This document shows, in pieces, positions 20,854-33,130 of a stretch of 64,000 nt of DNA (its first letter is position 1; every line of letters starts with the position of its first letter). The notes under the pieces are model-generated. The model saw only the letters and a list, made by a program, of their open reading frames with translations, was not told where the DNA came from and did no database searches. The DNA lies in assembly GCA_001695595.3 (NCBI GenBank), contig MBPM02000057.1:310001-374000 (forward strand), in the 5' to 3' direction. The translations under genes and the position numbers were made by a program. The DNA is from Plasmopara viticola. Taxonomy: Eukaryota; Oomycota; Peronosporomycetes; Peronosporales; Peronosporaceae.

Positions 20854-23800
20854 TCAATGCGAACACGCGTGGATGCCGAGAGCCATCGTCAAGTCCTTGT
20901 GACGAGGTCCGCCGAGTCCTTTCGTCATTATGTCCGCTAGCATGGTCGCAGTTTCGCAGTACTCGACGAGAACTTCTCCACGCTTCACTTCATCGCGGAT
21001 GTGATGGTACTTGATGTCGATGTGCTTGGCGCGGCCATGATTGACTGGGTTCTTAGTCATCTTAATGCACGACTGGTTGTCCTCGAAGATCTTCAAGTCT
21101 GGAGTGTCTTCGCCCGAAGCCGCCAAAATCTCACACAGTAGCTTGTGAACCCACTTTCCATCTTGAATCGCCAAACTTAGCGCGATGTATTCGGCTTCGC
21201 TCGTGGATAGCGAGACACTAGACTGCTTTTTGGACCCCCACGACACTGGTCCGCCAAGGACTTGAAACAGGTAACCGGAAGTCGACTTGCGGTCACTGTA
21301 GTCGCCGGCCCAGTCAGCATCGGAGTAGCCGCGAAAGTCCACGCCCTTGTTTGGAGAGAAGCGAATTCCGTGCGACTTGGTACCTTGTAGATAGCGAAAA
21401 ATCCTCTTGACGGCCGTCCAGTGTTCCACTTGTGGGTTTTCCATGAAGCGCGACACATATCCGACTGCAAAGGCAATATCCGGTCGAGTTGAAGTCATCA
21501 AGTGCATGAGTGAACCGACAGCTTCACGAAACGGAGCATCCAGCTTGGTCGGGGTATCACTTGGAACAAGTCGCATGCTGAGATCAACGGGACTGGTAAC
21601 AGGTTTGCAATTCTGCATGCCGAAACGCTCCAAAATGTCATGGGTGTAGCGCGCTTGGCTTAACGTCACGCTCCCGTCTTTGTTGTCGATAACTTCGATG
21701 CCAAGAATGAAAGAACACTTACCACTGTCGGTCATCTCGAATCGACTTTTAAGCTGGCGCTTGACTTCATCTATCAGTATCTTGGAGCTTCCGGTGATCA
21801 GAACGTCGTCGACGTACACCAACAGGAGAATGCATTCGCCTTTGACGACCTTGATGTATAGGCACGGATCGTAGCTTGAGGCGTGAAATCCAAGTGAGCG
21901 AACGTACTCATCAAAAGTTTCGTTCCATACTCGCGAAGCTTGCTTGAGACCATAGATCGCCTTCAGAAGCTCCACGCAGTCAAATCCATTGTCCAGCTCA
22001 ACACCCTCGGGCACGCAGCAAAACACTTTTTCCTTCATCAAACCGTATAAGAAGGCAGTGACGACGTCAAGTTGATCCAGGGGCCAACCGAGGAGCTTGG
22101 TAATGGCGATTATCATGCGAAGTGTCACGTACTTCACGACAGGAGAGAACGTCTCCGTGTAATCAATGCCATACTTCTGTACGAAGCCTTTCGCGACGAG
22201 TCGAGCCTTGTACTTCTCGATGGATCCATCCGCTTTGCGCTTGATCTTAAAGACCCACTTGGTCCCGACTGCGCGTTGATGGTTGGGTAACTTGGCAGCA
22301 CGAAACACCCCACGAAGACGCATTGACTTGAGTTCCGCGCGAATGGCCTTGCGCCAGTGAACTTGATCGGGTCCGCTCACGGCATCTTGGAAGGTCTTCG
22401 GTTCAGCGCTGTCGCTTGCTTCCACTGCGTTTGCACTTGCTCGCCAAAACATAGGCGAAGTGGAGTCGCTGTCACCTTCATCTTCCGTTTTCGCTTCTTG
22501 GGCCGAGGCATCTTGACCTTGATCGTCCGAGTCATTGACAGGTGCGCTTGCTTCCTCAAGTCCAATTCGGCGGCGCGGGCCACTTGAACGTTGATGCTTG
22601 TCCGGCTCGGAGTTCGCTTTTCGCTTCCCCGCCTGCTTGAAAACATGTACTTCTTCAGAGTCAGAGAGCGCGAGGTACTCGATGGCTTCTTCGATTTTGG
22701 AGTCTTCGTCGACCGAGCTCGTGTTAAAGCTTGTTTCGTCGAATGTGACATCGCGAGAGATCACGACCTTTCCCGCCTCGATGTCATAAACGCGATACGC
22801 CTTGGACCGTTCCTCGTAGCCCATGAAAATGCCTTCACGAGCTTTTGGGTCCCACTTTTGTCGCTTTTCCTTCGGCGTCAAAACGAAGGCCTTGCACCCG
22901 AAGACTCGCATGTGCTTCACGTTAGGCTTGGACTTGTATATAATCTCGTACGGCGTTTTTCCGGGAATTTTGGGGGACGGCAGTCGATTCTTGATGTAGA
23001 TCGCCGTCATCGCCGCTTCAGCCCAAAAACGCTTGTCCACGCCGGCGTGGTGGAGCATGCTGCGGCCGATCGTCACAATGGTCCTGTTCGCACGCTCAGC
23101 AGTACCGTTGGTCTGGTGTGCGTACTGAACGGTTGGCTGCACTTCAATGCCATGCTCTTCGTAGAAGTCCACAAGCGATCTTGTTTTGAATTCCTTGGCC
23201 CCATCGTGACGCACGTACTTGACTTTGGCGTTGAACTGGCGCTCCACTTTCGTAATAAAGCTTCGAAGACAGCGTTCACTCTCCGAGCGGGCGCGAATAC
23301 AGAAGCCAGTCATGCAGCCGGAGGCCTCGTCGGTAATGAGTAGCAAATGCCTGCTGCCTCCAAGCGATTCCTGCTCCATTGGCCCGCAGTTGTCGAAATG
23401 CAGACACTCGAACGGCTTGTACTTGGGCTTGTTTGGGTTGCTCGGGAATGGTTTTTGTACCATCTTGCCCTGCTGGCACCCACTGCACTTGCTCGAGTTC
23501 TTCGACGTCGGAGGCATCTTGGCACCTGTCACCATGCCGCCTGACACCATCTTGCGAAGCACGTCGTTTGGAGCGTGGCCCATCCGCGCGTGGAGGTCGA
23601 CTCCATTGATCGAAACATTGGACACGGAGTTGGCGCTTGCGCGTGGCACACGGAGCCAATACAGGCCGTCGACGAGGTCTGCGGCGGCAACGACTTGTCG
23701 CGATTTCTTCCGCGCAATGTGCATTTCAGCACCGTCGAAGATCACCATGAACTGTCCGCTGCTGTTGATTTGGGGCACCGACAGCAGATTCTTGTTCATG

Positions 23801-24879
23801 CTTGGAACGTAAAGCGCGTCTTCGATCCTGATGTTGCGCGTATTGCCGTTGGGCAAAGAGACTTGTTCCACCACAGTCCCCACACCCGAAATCTTGGCGG
23901 TATGCCCGTTTGCCACTGTCAATTCTCCGTCGCCGCACTCCTTGATTTCGACAAACTTGGCCTTGTCGTTGCAAATGTGGTGCGTGGCGCCACTGTCGAT
24001 GGCCCACGATCCTTGAAACTTCTTGCCCGTCGACACGCCGCACTCCATAGAGACCGCAAATGCGACCGCGTCAAAATCGTCTTCGTCACGCCAGTCTCTC
24101 CACTCGATGTTGTTGGCACCGCGACCACCTCGGCCGCGTCGTACTCCCCCTCGGTTTTCTTCTTTCTGCTTGGTCCAGCACTTGTCGATGACGTGCCCCA
24201 ATTTCCCGCAGTACGTGCAGCGACGCACTTCGCGTTCGGCGCTGAAAGCCTTCGCTGCTTCTTCGACCTTGACAGACGCAGTCTTCTCGCCTTGTCGCTT
24301 GATATGCTCGTTTGTGAGCACTTTTACCACGTCCTGCGTCTTCAGCTCTGCGGTGCTCATTTCCAAATTGAGCACCACATTCTCGTAGCTCTTGGGGAGA
24401 CTACGAAGCAGGCAGATCGCGACGTCTTCGTCCTCCATCTTGGCGCCAATACTGCTGAGTTTCGCGCTGATGTTGAGAACTTCGTTACAATGATGAAGAA
24501 CATTGCCGCCTTCCGCCATTTCCATGCTGAAAAGCTGACGTTTCAGGTAGATCCGTCCAGCCTTTTGCGACCCACCGTACAGCGTACGCAAGCGCGTCCA
24601 CGCGACCCAGGCTTCTTCGCAGTTGTCAAGCGCATGGTGGTAATCGGCGTCCATGTGGAGCAACATCAAGCCGAACGCGATGTTGCTTGACTTAACATAC
24701 TCGTCCTTCGCCCGGGGATCCGTGAAGCTTGGCGTTGTCTCGCGGTTCACCACACTCCACACGGACTTGGTCAGGAACACGCCACGCATGTAGCGGCTCC
24801 ACGTGGCGTAGTTGTCGCCGTTGAACTTGTCGATGGAAATCTTGGTATCTTGGACAGAGGACATCGTGCTTGGGCTCAT
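20854..24879 (-). CDS. Copia A gag-pol polyprotein
   Basis: 1,341 aa from the ATG at 24879, in the order Gag, zinc knuckle, protease, integrase, RT, RNase H that defines Ty1/Copia. Gag has [14 protein letters not shown] and a [14 protein letters not shown] knuckle. Protease is [11 protein letters not shown]. The integrase zinc-binding part is [12 protein letters not shown] with CSGCQQGK, and its catalytic part shows [14 protein letters not shown] and [13 protein letters not shown] shows [10 protein letters not shown] and [13 protein letters not shown]. RNase H shows [34 protein letters not shown] and [11 protein letters not shown]. No stop or frameshift interrupts it. The frame is open a little further into the 5' LTR, but the ATG lying in the primer site ([10 protein letters not shown]) is the natural start. 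Several long plus-strand frames here are only its reverse-strand shadows. Confidence 0.96.
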   Translation of the reverse strand: MSPSTMSSVQDTKISIDKFNGDNYATWSRYMRGVFLTKSVWSVVNRETTPSFTDPRAKDEYVKSSNIAFGLMLLHMDADYHHALDNCEEAWVAWTRLRTLYGGSQKAGRIYLKRQLFSMEMAEGGNVLHHCNEVLNISAKLSSIGAKMEDEDVAICLLRSLPKSYENVVLNLEMSTAELKTQDVVKVLTNEHIKRQGEKTASVKVEEAAKAFSAEREVRRCTYCGKLGHVIDKCWTKQKEENRGGVRRGRGGRGANNIEWRDWRDEDDFDAVAFAVSMECGVSTGKKFQGSWAIDSGATHHICNDKAKFVEIKECGDGELTVANGHTAKISGVGTVVEQVSLPNGNTRNIRIEDALYVPSMNKNLLSVPQINSSGQFMVIFDGAEMHIARKKSRQVVAAADLVDGLYWLRVPRASANSVSNVSINGVDLHARMGHAPNDVLRKMVSGGMVTGAKMPPTSKNSSKCSGCQQGKMVQKPFPSNPNKPKYKPFECLHFDNCGPMEQESLGGSRHLLLITDEASGCMTGFCIRARSESERCLRSFITKVERQFNAKVKYVRHDGAKEFKTRSLVDFYEEHGIEVQPTVQYAHQTNGTAERANRTIVTIGRSMLHHAGVDKRFWAEAAMTAIYIKNRLPSPKIPGKTPYEIIYKSKPNVKHMRVFGCKAFVLTPKEKRQKWDPKAREGIFMGYEERSKAYRVYDIEAGKVVISRDVTFDETSFNTSSVDEDSKIEEAIEYLALSDSEEVHVFKQAGKRKANSEPDKHQRSSGPRRRIGLEEASAPVNDSDDQGQDASAQEAKTEDEGDSDSTSPMFWRASANAVEASDSAEPKTFQDAVSGPDQVHWRKAIRAELKSMRLRGVFRAAKLPNHQRAVGTKWVFKIKRKADGSIEKYKARLVAKGFVQKYGIDYTETFSPVVKYVTLRMIIAITKLLGWPLDQLDVVTAFLYGLMKEKVFCCVPEGVELDNGFDCVELLKAIYGLKQASRVWNETFDEYVRSLGFHASSYDPCLYIKVVKGECILLLVYVDDVLITGSSKILIDEVKRQLKSRFEMTDSGKCSFILGIEVIDNKDGSVTLSQARYTHDILERFGMQNCKPVTSPVDLSMRLVPSDTPTKLDAPFREAVGSLMHLMTSTRPDIAFAVGYVSRFMENPQVEHWTAVKRIFRYLQGTKSHGIRFSPNKGVDFRGYSDADWAGDYSDRKSTSGYLFQVLGGPVSWGSKKQSSVSLSTSEAEYIALSLAIQDGKWVHKLLCEILAASGEDTPDLKIFEDNQSCIKMTKNPVNHGRAKHIDIKYHHIRDEVKRGEVLVEYCETATMLADIMTKGLGGPRHKDLTMALGIHACSH

Positions 24880-24883
24880 AACC
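24868..24883 (-). promoter_or_regulatory. Primer-binding site of Copia A (half-tRNA, initiator tRNA-Met anticodon arm)
   Basis: Directly after the 5' LTR the minus strand reads GGTTATGAGCCCAAGC. Its complement GGGCTCATAACC matches the anticodon stem-loop of eukaryotic initiator tRNA-Met (CAT anticodon), as in Drosophila copia, which is primed by a tRNA 5' half. The gag start codon ATG lies inside this site. Confidence 0.8.
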
Positions 24884-25175
24884 TGATGGAAGGTGACTTT
24901 GAGCACTAAGTAGAAGGCGGAGGCGAGGGAACCGAAGCGGAGAAGGCACTTGGGGGTTTGAATGGAAATTCAGAAGTGATTGATTTATTGGAGTTAGTTT
25001 GGTTGCTGCGTAGAAACGCAGCAGTGCATCCTATCACTAAGTGCATCTAATCACAAACATTCCTTATTCGTCCAATCAGCCTACTCGTCTAATCAACGTG
25101 TGGTCGTATTGGACCGGTTCATGCTAACCGGTTAATGGGTACAATGTACCAACTGGTCAGCATGTACCTGTAACA
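24884..25175 (-). repeat. 5' LTR of Copia A
   Basis: 292 bp, same sequence as 20555-20846. It abuts the CCGAT duplication at its outer edge and the primer site at its inner edge. Confidence 0.93.
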
Positions 25176-26315
25176 CCGATCAGCGCAATTTTCTTGTCCG
25201 AGTTGGCGTTTCCACGATACTCTAAAATGACGAGACGAGGAGGGCAAACACTCGCTTGGCCCACACTTAAAAACATGTTCATGCCTTCTTCCTTCAAATC
25301 TTCCTCGTGCAGCACACGAAGGGACATGTTGGGAAGATCCGCCGACGCACGGGCCACGTCTTCCATAAATGCTGGGGTCACAATGTGCGAGCGCTCGTTG
25401 CCTACGTGAGTAACGGGTACAGGCAGTCAGCACTGAGGTACGACTTGTACTCTTGCCCACGATCACTTTACCAAGATTGCGCGCAAAGATCGTCTCTTCA
25501 CCCACCGTCGCCTGCTCGGTCACATTCTAGAGCACCAGATCTGTAAGCCTATTTCGGTACTAAAAATATCAACAAACTTTAGATACCTTTTCAAATTCAA
25601 CTGATGCATCCAGATAGATCTGCTCGAGAGGCAGACGCAGCTTGTGGGCGTCCGTGACGTCCGTTATGTACTGATCGAACTGATAATTGGAAAGCATTGA
25701 AGCTTGAGACAGCAGCTCGACGACACGCGCAGTGTCTAAAGTGCAATCTTGAAGATTTGGCACTTGCATCACGGCGTTTTTAACGCACTTGCTTCTCAGC
25801 GCACTTATTGCTCCATGAGTAGCATCACGCAGGACGTTGGGTGTCACCTTGTCAGCATCTCCAAGCCCCACGAGAAGAATGCGTTGATTGTCATAGGCAT
25901 CATCGTCTGTACTTGGGTACAGATAAAGTGTCTCTTGGGGTTCGGCTTTGAAGTCGCGCAGAGCGGCGGCGGACACGGGAAATGGAAGCGATCTCTGGAG
26001 ACCCGCTGCGGCAGCCGAGGGGAGCACAAACACGACATGGGCAGCAGGAGGGGATGGCGCTTTAGAAAGGAGAGACAATTGGGCCTGTACGCGCTGCTGC
26101 ACCATGCGGTGAGCGGTGGAGGATGAGAAGCGACGCATTGATTGCGTCTTTACGGCAGGTTTGGATACGCGGGGCACCAATACTTTTTTCCAATTGTGCG
26201 CTTTTCAGCTGACGTGTCCATAGCAAAATAATATTGTATCTTATGCAAAATTCAAAAGATGCTGACCTCTGCTCTACATACAAACTGCCTGTGTAAATTT
26301 CTTCATCACCTTTTA

Positions 26316-27469
26316 ATGTAATGTAATGTATTACGTTATCGCGTTGCCAAGGTATGCACGTGCTAGGCTCAGTCTGGCTAGTCCACGGCATAGAGTGGTG
26401 TCCGCATACGTCGAGTCTCGTTCGGCGGGCAGTGCATCCAGCACCGAGGTCGTATGGGTCTTCCATTTCTTTCGGTCTTGTGCAAGGGTACGTACCACTT
26501 CGAGGTCTTGTGCTATCCGGAGTCGAAAGCCGGAGCCACGGGAAACAAGGTTGTGGTCGAGTGTCGAGGGGAGCGTGGTGCGGGGACGTCCGCGCCATTT
26601 TGCTGCGGTGGAGAAGAAGTAGGCACGCATCTGGAGGTTAGCTGGAATGTCGGGATAGCGGCGAAGTACATGGCCAAACAGGCGCCAGCGAGCTTGTGTC
26701 AGTCGTAGTCTCAGCGGCCGCTCATCACAGAGGTCGTAGAGTCTTGCATTCGAAATGGGTCGGGGGTAGCGATAGCCAAGAGCGTAGCGAAGCTGGCGGC
26801 GATGGAAACTCTCGAGGCCGTGGAGCTCTGACTTGGTAAGAGCCCAGTTGTACAGCAGAATCGGTAGAACGTAGGTGTTGTACAATCGAATGCGTGTCTT
26901 GGGTGAGATGAACGTGGGGCGGAGCCAGACGGACCAGAGGCGGTGGAGCGCGAGGGTGGCCAGGGACTTGCGTCGGGATAGATCTTTAATATCGCCGAGG
27001 AGTGTTCCGAGCTTCTTAGTGTGGTGCCAGGTTTCTTTTCGGGATCGGGCGTGTCGAGTGGCGCCCGACGGGTTGCAGTGGCGGCGGATTTCGGTGACTT
27101 CGGTCTTGGCTTCGTTTTTTTTTTTTTTTTTAAGGGTTAGAAGGAAGTCATCAATGCGGTGCTCACCTCTATCGTAGATCTTGGTTTCTCGGAGGCCAAG
27201 GATATCGACGCGGTAGCGCCGGAGATCTTCGGGGAGTGTTTCGTGCTTCTTGCGCTTCGAACCTAGAGAATTCACATCAAAGGAGCCAATCCGGATGCGG
27301 TTGGCGCGATTAAGGGCGTGGAAGGGGGTTTGGCCTGGTGCTGGAGACCGTCGCGTCGAGGGTGAGACTCGTTAGAGACCTGCAGATGCCCGAGAGCACC
27401 TGCCCGAAGCGCGCGAGCATTAAGCCCCCGCGCTTGGAAGGAGGGCGTCACCCCAACCTTTTCCGAAAA
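26316..27469 (-). mobile_element. Internally deleted LINE (non-LTR retrotransposon), 1.15 kb
   Basis: Flanked by a 12-bp duplication CATCACCTTTTA (26304-26315 and 27470-27481). The 3' end (left) is a pentamer tail of TTACA units. In element sense the 5' end carries a frame with VGVTPSFQARGLNARALRAG, then SFDVNSLGSKRKKHETLPED and RRYRVDILGLRETKIYD, the start of an AP-type endonuclease. The sequence then jumps, across an A18 run (T at 27115-27132), to the C-terminal part of a reverse transcriptase ORF: VWLRPTFISPKTRIRLYNTY, LPILLYNWALTKSEL, RRQLRYALGYRYPRP and RWRLFGHVLRRYPD. Most of the endonuclease and all RT catalytic motifs are missing. It shares both ends with the copy at 59917-60245, so deleted forms with intact ends are being mobilised. 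Confidence 0.85.
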
Positions 27470-27481
27470 CATCACCTTTTA

Positions 27482-30400
27482 GCACTAGATATTCGAACAA
27501 TACATTGAGTCTTGAGTACAAGGTCACTTTGGATAGTGCTCACCATGTGAGAAGCATAGATATGAAAGGTAGAGTCAAGATACTGGGCTAATTGTTCTTG
27601 GGCTTCGGTAATTAGTGCGGCAAAAGTCAACTGCACAGAAAACGAGAATTGCCACCACTTATAAAAACGCTACATAGGAACGGCACATGCTAGACTGAAT
27701 GCTTCCCTGGCACGGGCTGTTTTGTCGACCACTCAAAGATTTTCATTGCATACATCAGGTCCTGGTCCATTAATTGACGAAGCACCAATTAAAGCTGCCA
27801 GTCGGCCGGGTCATTTAATACTTACCAAGACAATTCTAAAATGAATGTCGCGGCATTAATAGGTTCCTTGGCACCAAGGCAGGCCTCCGTGTTTGGTGCT
27901 GCAGACACAACAAAGGCTGCTCCTGTTCCGCAGGGAGGCGAGCCAAAAGTAATTTGCATGCTAATGAGTCGTCCAGACCGGGAAATATTGGAGGAGCTTC
28001 CCACACCATCACGGCGGAGTACACGCACCTACGGTGGTCTGCAGGCGCCACAAGTGCGATTATTAATATTCGTCTACATAGATCTAACGATATGATCTTG
28101 TCTAGGCGAAGCCAATTTATCTTCGACGCAACATAAAATTCTTTGTAAGCTTAACAGAATCGTGTCCGAGTGGTTTGATCACTTCGTGCCGTCTCTCACA
28201 CACTAAAAAAAGCTCGAAAAGCGTGGACAACCCACTGCACTGCTTAGCTTTAACTCGTGTCGTTTGCTGCTCCAACTCGCCCCACTACTTGCGTTATTGT
28301 CGGTATGCTTCGAGTTATGGCTTTTTGTACATTATGGAGCTTTGGATATACAATTTAGCAAGCGTTGGTTAATAGTTCGCTTCATTTGTTACTACAATGT
28401 AATGTACCGCCTTAAAGAATTTTGTTATGAGCAGTATATGTATGCATTGATTGCCATATATACAATGACCATCGTCTAGTAAGCTCAGATATCTGAAGAG
28501 TACTAAACGCTCCTTGTCACTCATTTTTAAGTCTGTTTTGTAGAATTGTTGTTCAAGCACGTATGAATATTCATGTACAAGCATGAAAGTGAATTCAGGC
28601 ATCTTATGTCCGCGCATTGAGCTTGTTATTGGTCCCTATTGTAATGGTTGCACCACTTTCATTCGCTTGACCACATCGATTGTAGCATATGCCGCTCTCA
28701 TTGAGTCGTAAAGTAGTCACACTTTTATTAATTTCTGTCGCGATATTGCGTAATGTATGTTGCAGATAGATACGAATATCTAATCCTTCCACGCTGGACT
28801 AAAGAAGACTTGCTGGAGCCTGTACTGACAACGCTACCGAGGCTGAGATATTATACAACGTATACGTGCATGCTCGCGATTTGCTTGATTGCTTTAATAC
28901 TGTCTTGCTTGAAAACATTAGAGTCACTGAACACCAAAATTTTGATGCATTGTCATCTCGGTATGCGAGCTGTAAAAAAGGTCAAGTCATTGTCTTATCG
29001 CCCTAGTCAGACGAGCTTAAAGCGATATTTACCTGTCAGGTATAAAGCCAGCATCGCGACTTCGCTTCACTTCATGAAAGTGTCAATAAATGTGTTAAGG
29101 TGGACGGCACCCGAATACAATTATTTATGACGCTCGAAAGAAAAGTATTTGATAAAACATGACCGTATAAATTTCGCACAGCTCGGTACAAACTATCTCA
29201 AAGCTTTAAATATCGATTTTGTGGAGAGACGTTATTGCTATACTTGCTGACATAAGTTAATAATGTGGAACGTGTGATGACAATGTACAAAGTATGTACA
29301 CTTTTGGTACGCATTGTATCAGTATGGTTAAGCAGCGTAATTTTTCTTTAGGCTTTACCGTTAGAACTAAATGTTCTGAAATAAAGCCGTACGTGTGTAA
29401 AACATCGGAAACGGAGGTGATATTAATTATATTGATAAAGTCGAGCTCGTGCTTTAATGTGCTTAGGCAAATGTTAACAAAAGTTATATTGATAATACGA
29501 CAAGCACGTTAGTCAATCAAATTTTCAACTATGCTGATGTGAGTCAACGCATAATCTAAAAGCACAATGGACGTCGTCAAGCAAAGTTGCCAAGCTTATA
29601 TTTGAATCAAAAGCTATATCTCAGAATGACATTGGTCTTACCGTTTTTTGTATCAAGTGGGGTTTATCTTTACAGATGCATGATTTCAATAAGTCACAAG
29701 AGTCTTAGAACTTAAACGATACACTCGGGAATTAGCAGTGCGCACTTCCAAAAGTAAAGTCCATGTTAAGGACGGGTGGTCGGCATAAGCCGCTAGAATT
29801 AATTTGGCACAACTCGCTCATGACCGTATTTGTCGAGTTACTGTAACGAGCAACCGATGCCATCGTCAAAAATGTCGCAGATGACACTAATGGCTTTCAC
29901 AGACGAGATAAAGCCACAACACAGGTTTATCAAAGCTTTTCTTGTTGCTTTCGAAGAATTTGCTTGAGCCGCGAGCGTTTCAAATTAAATAGATCAAGCG
30001 CAGGCTTCATGAGACCCACATAGCACTACAAGCCTGCAAATAGTTGGCTAGGCCTGAACACTCCTTCTAGAGGCGAGTCACAGGCCAAACCTATACGGCT
30101 TTCGCTTTCCTCAGGTTGTTCGAGCTCTATGCCTGCCGAAGACTTCAGTTTTTTTGCCGCAAAGGCACATTCTCGATGTTGACACATTCTCTTTTGGTCA
30201 ATATTTTGTCTTAATGAAACTTCAAAACTAAGTGGTCTTTCTCTTAAATCCTAGGGAAAGATTTTTCGTCAAAGGATACCCAGGAAAATTCTCGGAATGG
30301 TTGAAGCAATTGTAGGGTTGCGGTCAGATAGTTAAACGCCGTCAAGGTGTTTATATTCCTTGTGGTATCACTAAACACTTTCATGACATGCCACTAGATG

Positions 30401-33130
30401 TGTTAAACGCCTTGAAGGATCTAGTCGCGGTATTATTTTTTCAAAATATATCAAGACAGATACAACGTTAATAAGAATATTCTGTTAAGCAACGCATCCT
30501 TCCTTGATGTGTGTGCTGGCGTTAAACTTATTGTAAGCAGGAAGAAGCCGCACTTTTTTTTGAGGGTTTAAAGCCTGTGACGAGTTAGTTGCGCACCATG
30601 CCGTTCTTGCCTTCTCGGTGTAGAAGGCACCAATGAGCTTACATAGCGCTTGTAACACAGGTCAGTGCCTTAGTACTCCGTGCCTGGCACGATGTCAATC
30701 CCTTGCCTCACTTCTGTAGCCAGTGAGAAATTTGTTGATAAATCTCTGAAGACCACATATGCAGTTACCGATAATGAGAATTGGCGGAATCTTGAGGTCT
30801 TCCAAAATTCTTGAGCTCGGGCACAATGTACGCAGACCATAAGCTTGAACCAAGACATCTTCGTCTATAATAAATCATAAATTTGTAGCCTTAAAAGGGT
30901 CAATCTGTATAATAACTACATCGAAGATATCATCTCACTCTCTTCGAGCTCTTTGATACTCAGTATATTGACATCTCTATTCGTGTCTCGTATGCTGTGA
31001 CACGGTTAAACTATCAATTATACATGTGGTTAAGGTTTCTCTACTGACCTTGATATCACTTGTGACATCCATAATATTAAAATTCCGCTTCCTTCTTGCA
31101 TAGGAATGTTTCGTTCTGTACAGCGGCACTATCTAATTTGCCTTGCGAGCCTTTGTTGCTTACTTGAAGTCTTTTTCCTTATAGTTGGTGATGCTATACT
31201 ACTCCGTGTGGAGCAAATCAACTCCCATCAAGAGTCCACCTTGAACGCAGTCGGTATGTCGGCTAAAACTGGCAGCCGGCTGGAAGAAGCTTATGAGACG
31301 TCCTCACAATTACATTCGTGAAAAAAAGACTCTGACAAGGGTTCTGCTGCGAATCGAAGTTAGTCGACTGTAGAGAATTGAAGGTAGGACCAGCAACACA
31401 TACGGATTGTGCCAAACTAATAAGTCTATAAACTAGCATCCAATTCCACTGTTATGCATTGGGGAAAGTAAACGGTCGACCACTGTAGAACCGTCAATGT
31501 TTTGTACGCTTTCTTCATGTGTGACCTCGTCATGCCTGATAACACTTTGACCTGGTGTAAAGTGGCTTCATTGCGATTTTGATTCTGGGGTACCTAGTAG
31601 TTCTAAACAATGCGGTTGCACAGATACCTTCAAAATATAAGCATTTTGTTAGTTCCAGAACCATGACTAAAAAGCATTTTCACTGGGCCAAAAGCAACGA
31701 TTTTGACGCAAACGCGATCCAAAATTTGGAGTTTATATGTGAGTACGATCCATTTATTATCTAATGTGCTGCTACGGCTACTTAAGTTAGTACACGTACG
31801 ACGCTTAAGTGAAGAAATGGAGGAGAAATGGTAACTCACACAAAATTTGTAATGGGACTAATACCACTATCAAAAGAATTAGGTGCAATGAATTAAGCCT
31901 GCTTCAATATGGCATTTTTCACGTTCTATGGTGCATACAGAACGGATGCCTGTCTAATGTTTTTTACACAACATCTAATCGTACCATAGGCGAGTAATTT
32001 ACCCTCACGAGCAGTCGCAGTTGCATCGCTATGAGTAAATCGACGCTTTGCCTACGATAGGGTTAATTTATCTCGAGTCGCTTCAAGCAACAAAGACCTT
32101 GTAACAGCAGTCTATCTGAAGCGAATGATGATCTGACTAGCGGCCATTATGTAAAGGATTATCCTGCTATCCGCAATATATTTGTGGTCTTAAATTCACA
32201 AAGAGAATTTAAGTATGTGAGGACTTTCGGGTACTGTCAAACAATTCAGCTTGCGGCACACTTGCCGGCTCCTTCATAGAGTTTTTTTGCTACCCGTGGG
32301 CTGTCGGAAGTCTATAAGCCTGGACTTTGTCATTGCATTCAGAGGAATGACGACAAAACAGCTTCTTTATTACAGCTTACTTGACAAAGAGAAAGAAGGC
32401 GGTTTTGTCGAGGCCAAAGATTTGCATACCATTAACATCAAGAGAATCCCACCACACACGCCAACGCAAAAACTACTCGTACCATCAGAACTAGAGCCTA
32501 TACTATAGAACATTATAAGACTGAAGCGTTGTTTATTGGACTAACAAAATATCATGAAAAATGTCATAGCCGGCGTGTTTTGGTACCAAGAACTGCATTT
32601 AAAGTCAATAATGTATCGCGAGAAATCTTATGCTATCTTCCCCGTAAACGCATCCGGTACAAATAGTTTTGCCATGACACTTAACAAGGTGCAAATGGTG
32701 AAGAATATAGACCTTTGCTTTTTGTGTTTGTATAGAGAGCTCTATGTAGGTAGACCTCACACTTGACCGTTAGCGCACAAAGAACCGAGGACAAGAGTCT
32801 AGACCCATCGTAAAAGTTTAGTGGCTGACACATTTCAGTGTTTTTTTGCTAAAAGACACACCGGATCGTTGGAACTCTCTCTTCGAGAGATCTAAGTCCA
32901 AAGGCTTAGCGTATGTTGCTTATATGGTGGATCTGGGGCATCTTTGTCAAGAACAGAAAATGTAAGATATTTAAAAGTGGATGCGTTTTAATCAATACCA
33001 TCTCAGGAAAGTCGCGCCAATGAGCTGAGCAAATGGTATGTTTTAAGCGTCACGTTCTCATCATTTCCGATTTATTGTATTGTGGGTCATCCATCTCCTA
33101 TGTAAAACACTCAAATCGCTTATTTAGGCA
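27482..33130. other. Gene-poor interval
   Basis: 5.6 kb of mixed, mostly AT-rich sequence. Apart from the possible secreted ORF at 31106, open frames are short and show no domain that I recognise on either strand. No LTR pair, inverted terminal repeat, tRNA or rRNA segment was seen. Such tracts are typical of repeat-derived regions in oomycete genomes. Confidence 0.5.
31106..31321 (+). CDS. Possible small secreted (effector-like) protein, maybe decayed
   Basis: A 71-codon frame from an ATG. Residues 10-30 (YLICLASLCCLLEVFFLIVG) form a good secretory signal. The short mature part contains SRLEEAYE at about 57-64, which loosely recalls the RXLR...EER translocation region of oomycete effectors but lacks a proper RxLR. 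The frame stays open for 15 more codons after the TGA. It stands alone in a gene-poor tract, as effector genes often do. A chance frame remains quite possible. Confidence 0.28.
   Translation: MFRSVQRHYLICLASLCCLLEVFFLIVGDAILLRVEQINSHQESTLNAVGMSAKTGSRLEEAYETSSQLHS

Larger units (their letters stand above)
20555..25175 (-). mobile_element. Complete Copia LTR retrotransposon A, inserted in the aminopeptidase gene
   Basis: A 4,621-bp element flanked by the 5-bp duplication CCGAT (20550-20554 and 25176-25180). It has two 292-bp LTRs that look identical by eye (20555-20846, 24884-25175), in element sense TGTTACAGG...CCATCA. One long gag-pol frame lies between them. The primer site directly follows the 5' LTR (right-hand copy), and a purine-rich tract (GAGAGGG) precedes the 3' LTR. 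Identical LTRs plus an intact frame mean a recent insertion, possibly still polymorphic. Confidence 0.96.
19835..26138 (-). pseudogene. LAP: M17 leucyl aminopeptidase gene interrupted by a Copia element
   Basis: Exons on the minus strand: 26138-25587, 25526-25472, then 25401 to 25176, where coding stops at the Copia LTR and resumes at 20549 down to the stop at 19835. Introns are 60 and 70 nt. Ignoring the insert and one copy of the 5-bp duplication, the three segments add up to 516 codons with no frame change. M17 zinc-dependent peptidase residues are all visible: GKGITFDTGG with KP downstream, MHMDMCG, and NTDAEGRLVLGDA (metal and bicarbonate sites). The N-terminus MRRFSSSTAHRMVQQR looks like an organelle leader. 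The gene as present cannot make the full enzyme, because translation would run from exon 3 into the LTR. An undisrupted allele may exist on the other haplotype. Confidence 0.93.

Noticed and set aside
23575..24690. Long plus-strand frame (371 codons), and others at 22591-23343 and 23219-23812
   Set aside because: Reverse-strand shadows of the intact Copia A gag-pol frame; no domain of their own.
27841..28095. 84-codon plus-strand frame
   Set aside because: Has an ATG but no signal, domain or family likeness; the opposite strand is equally open.
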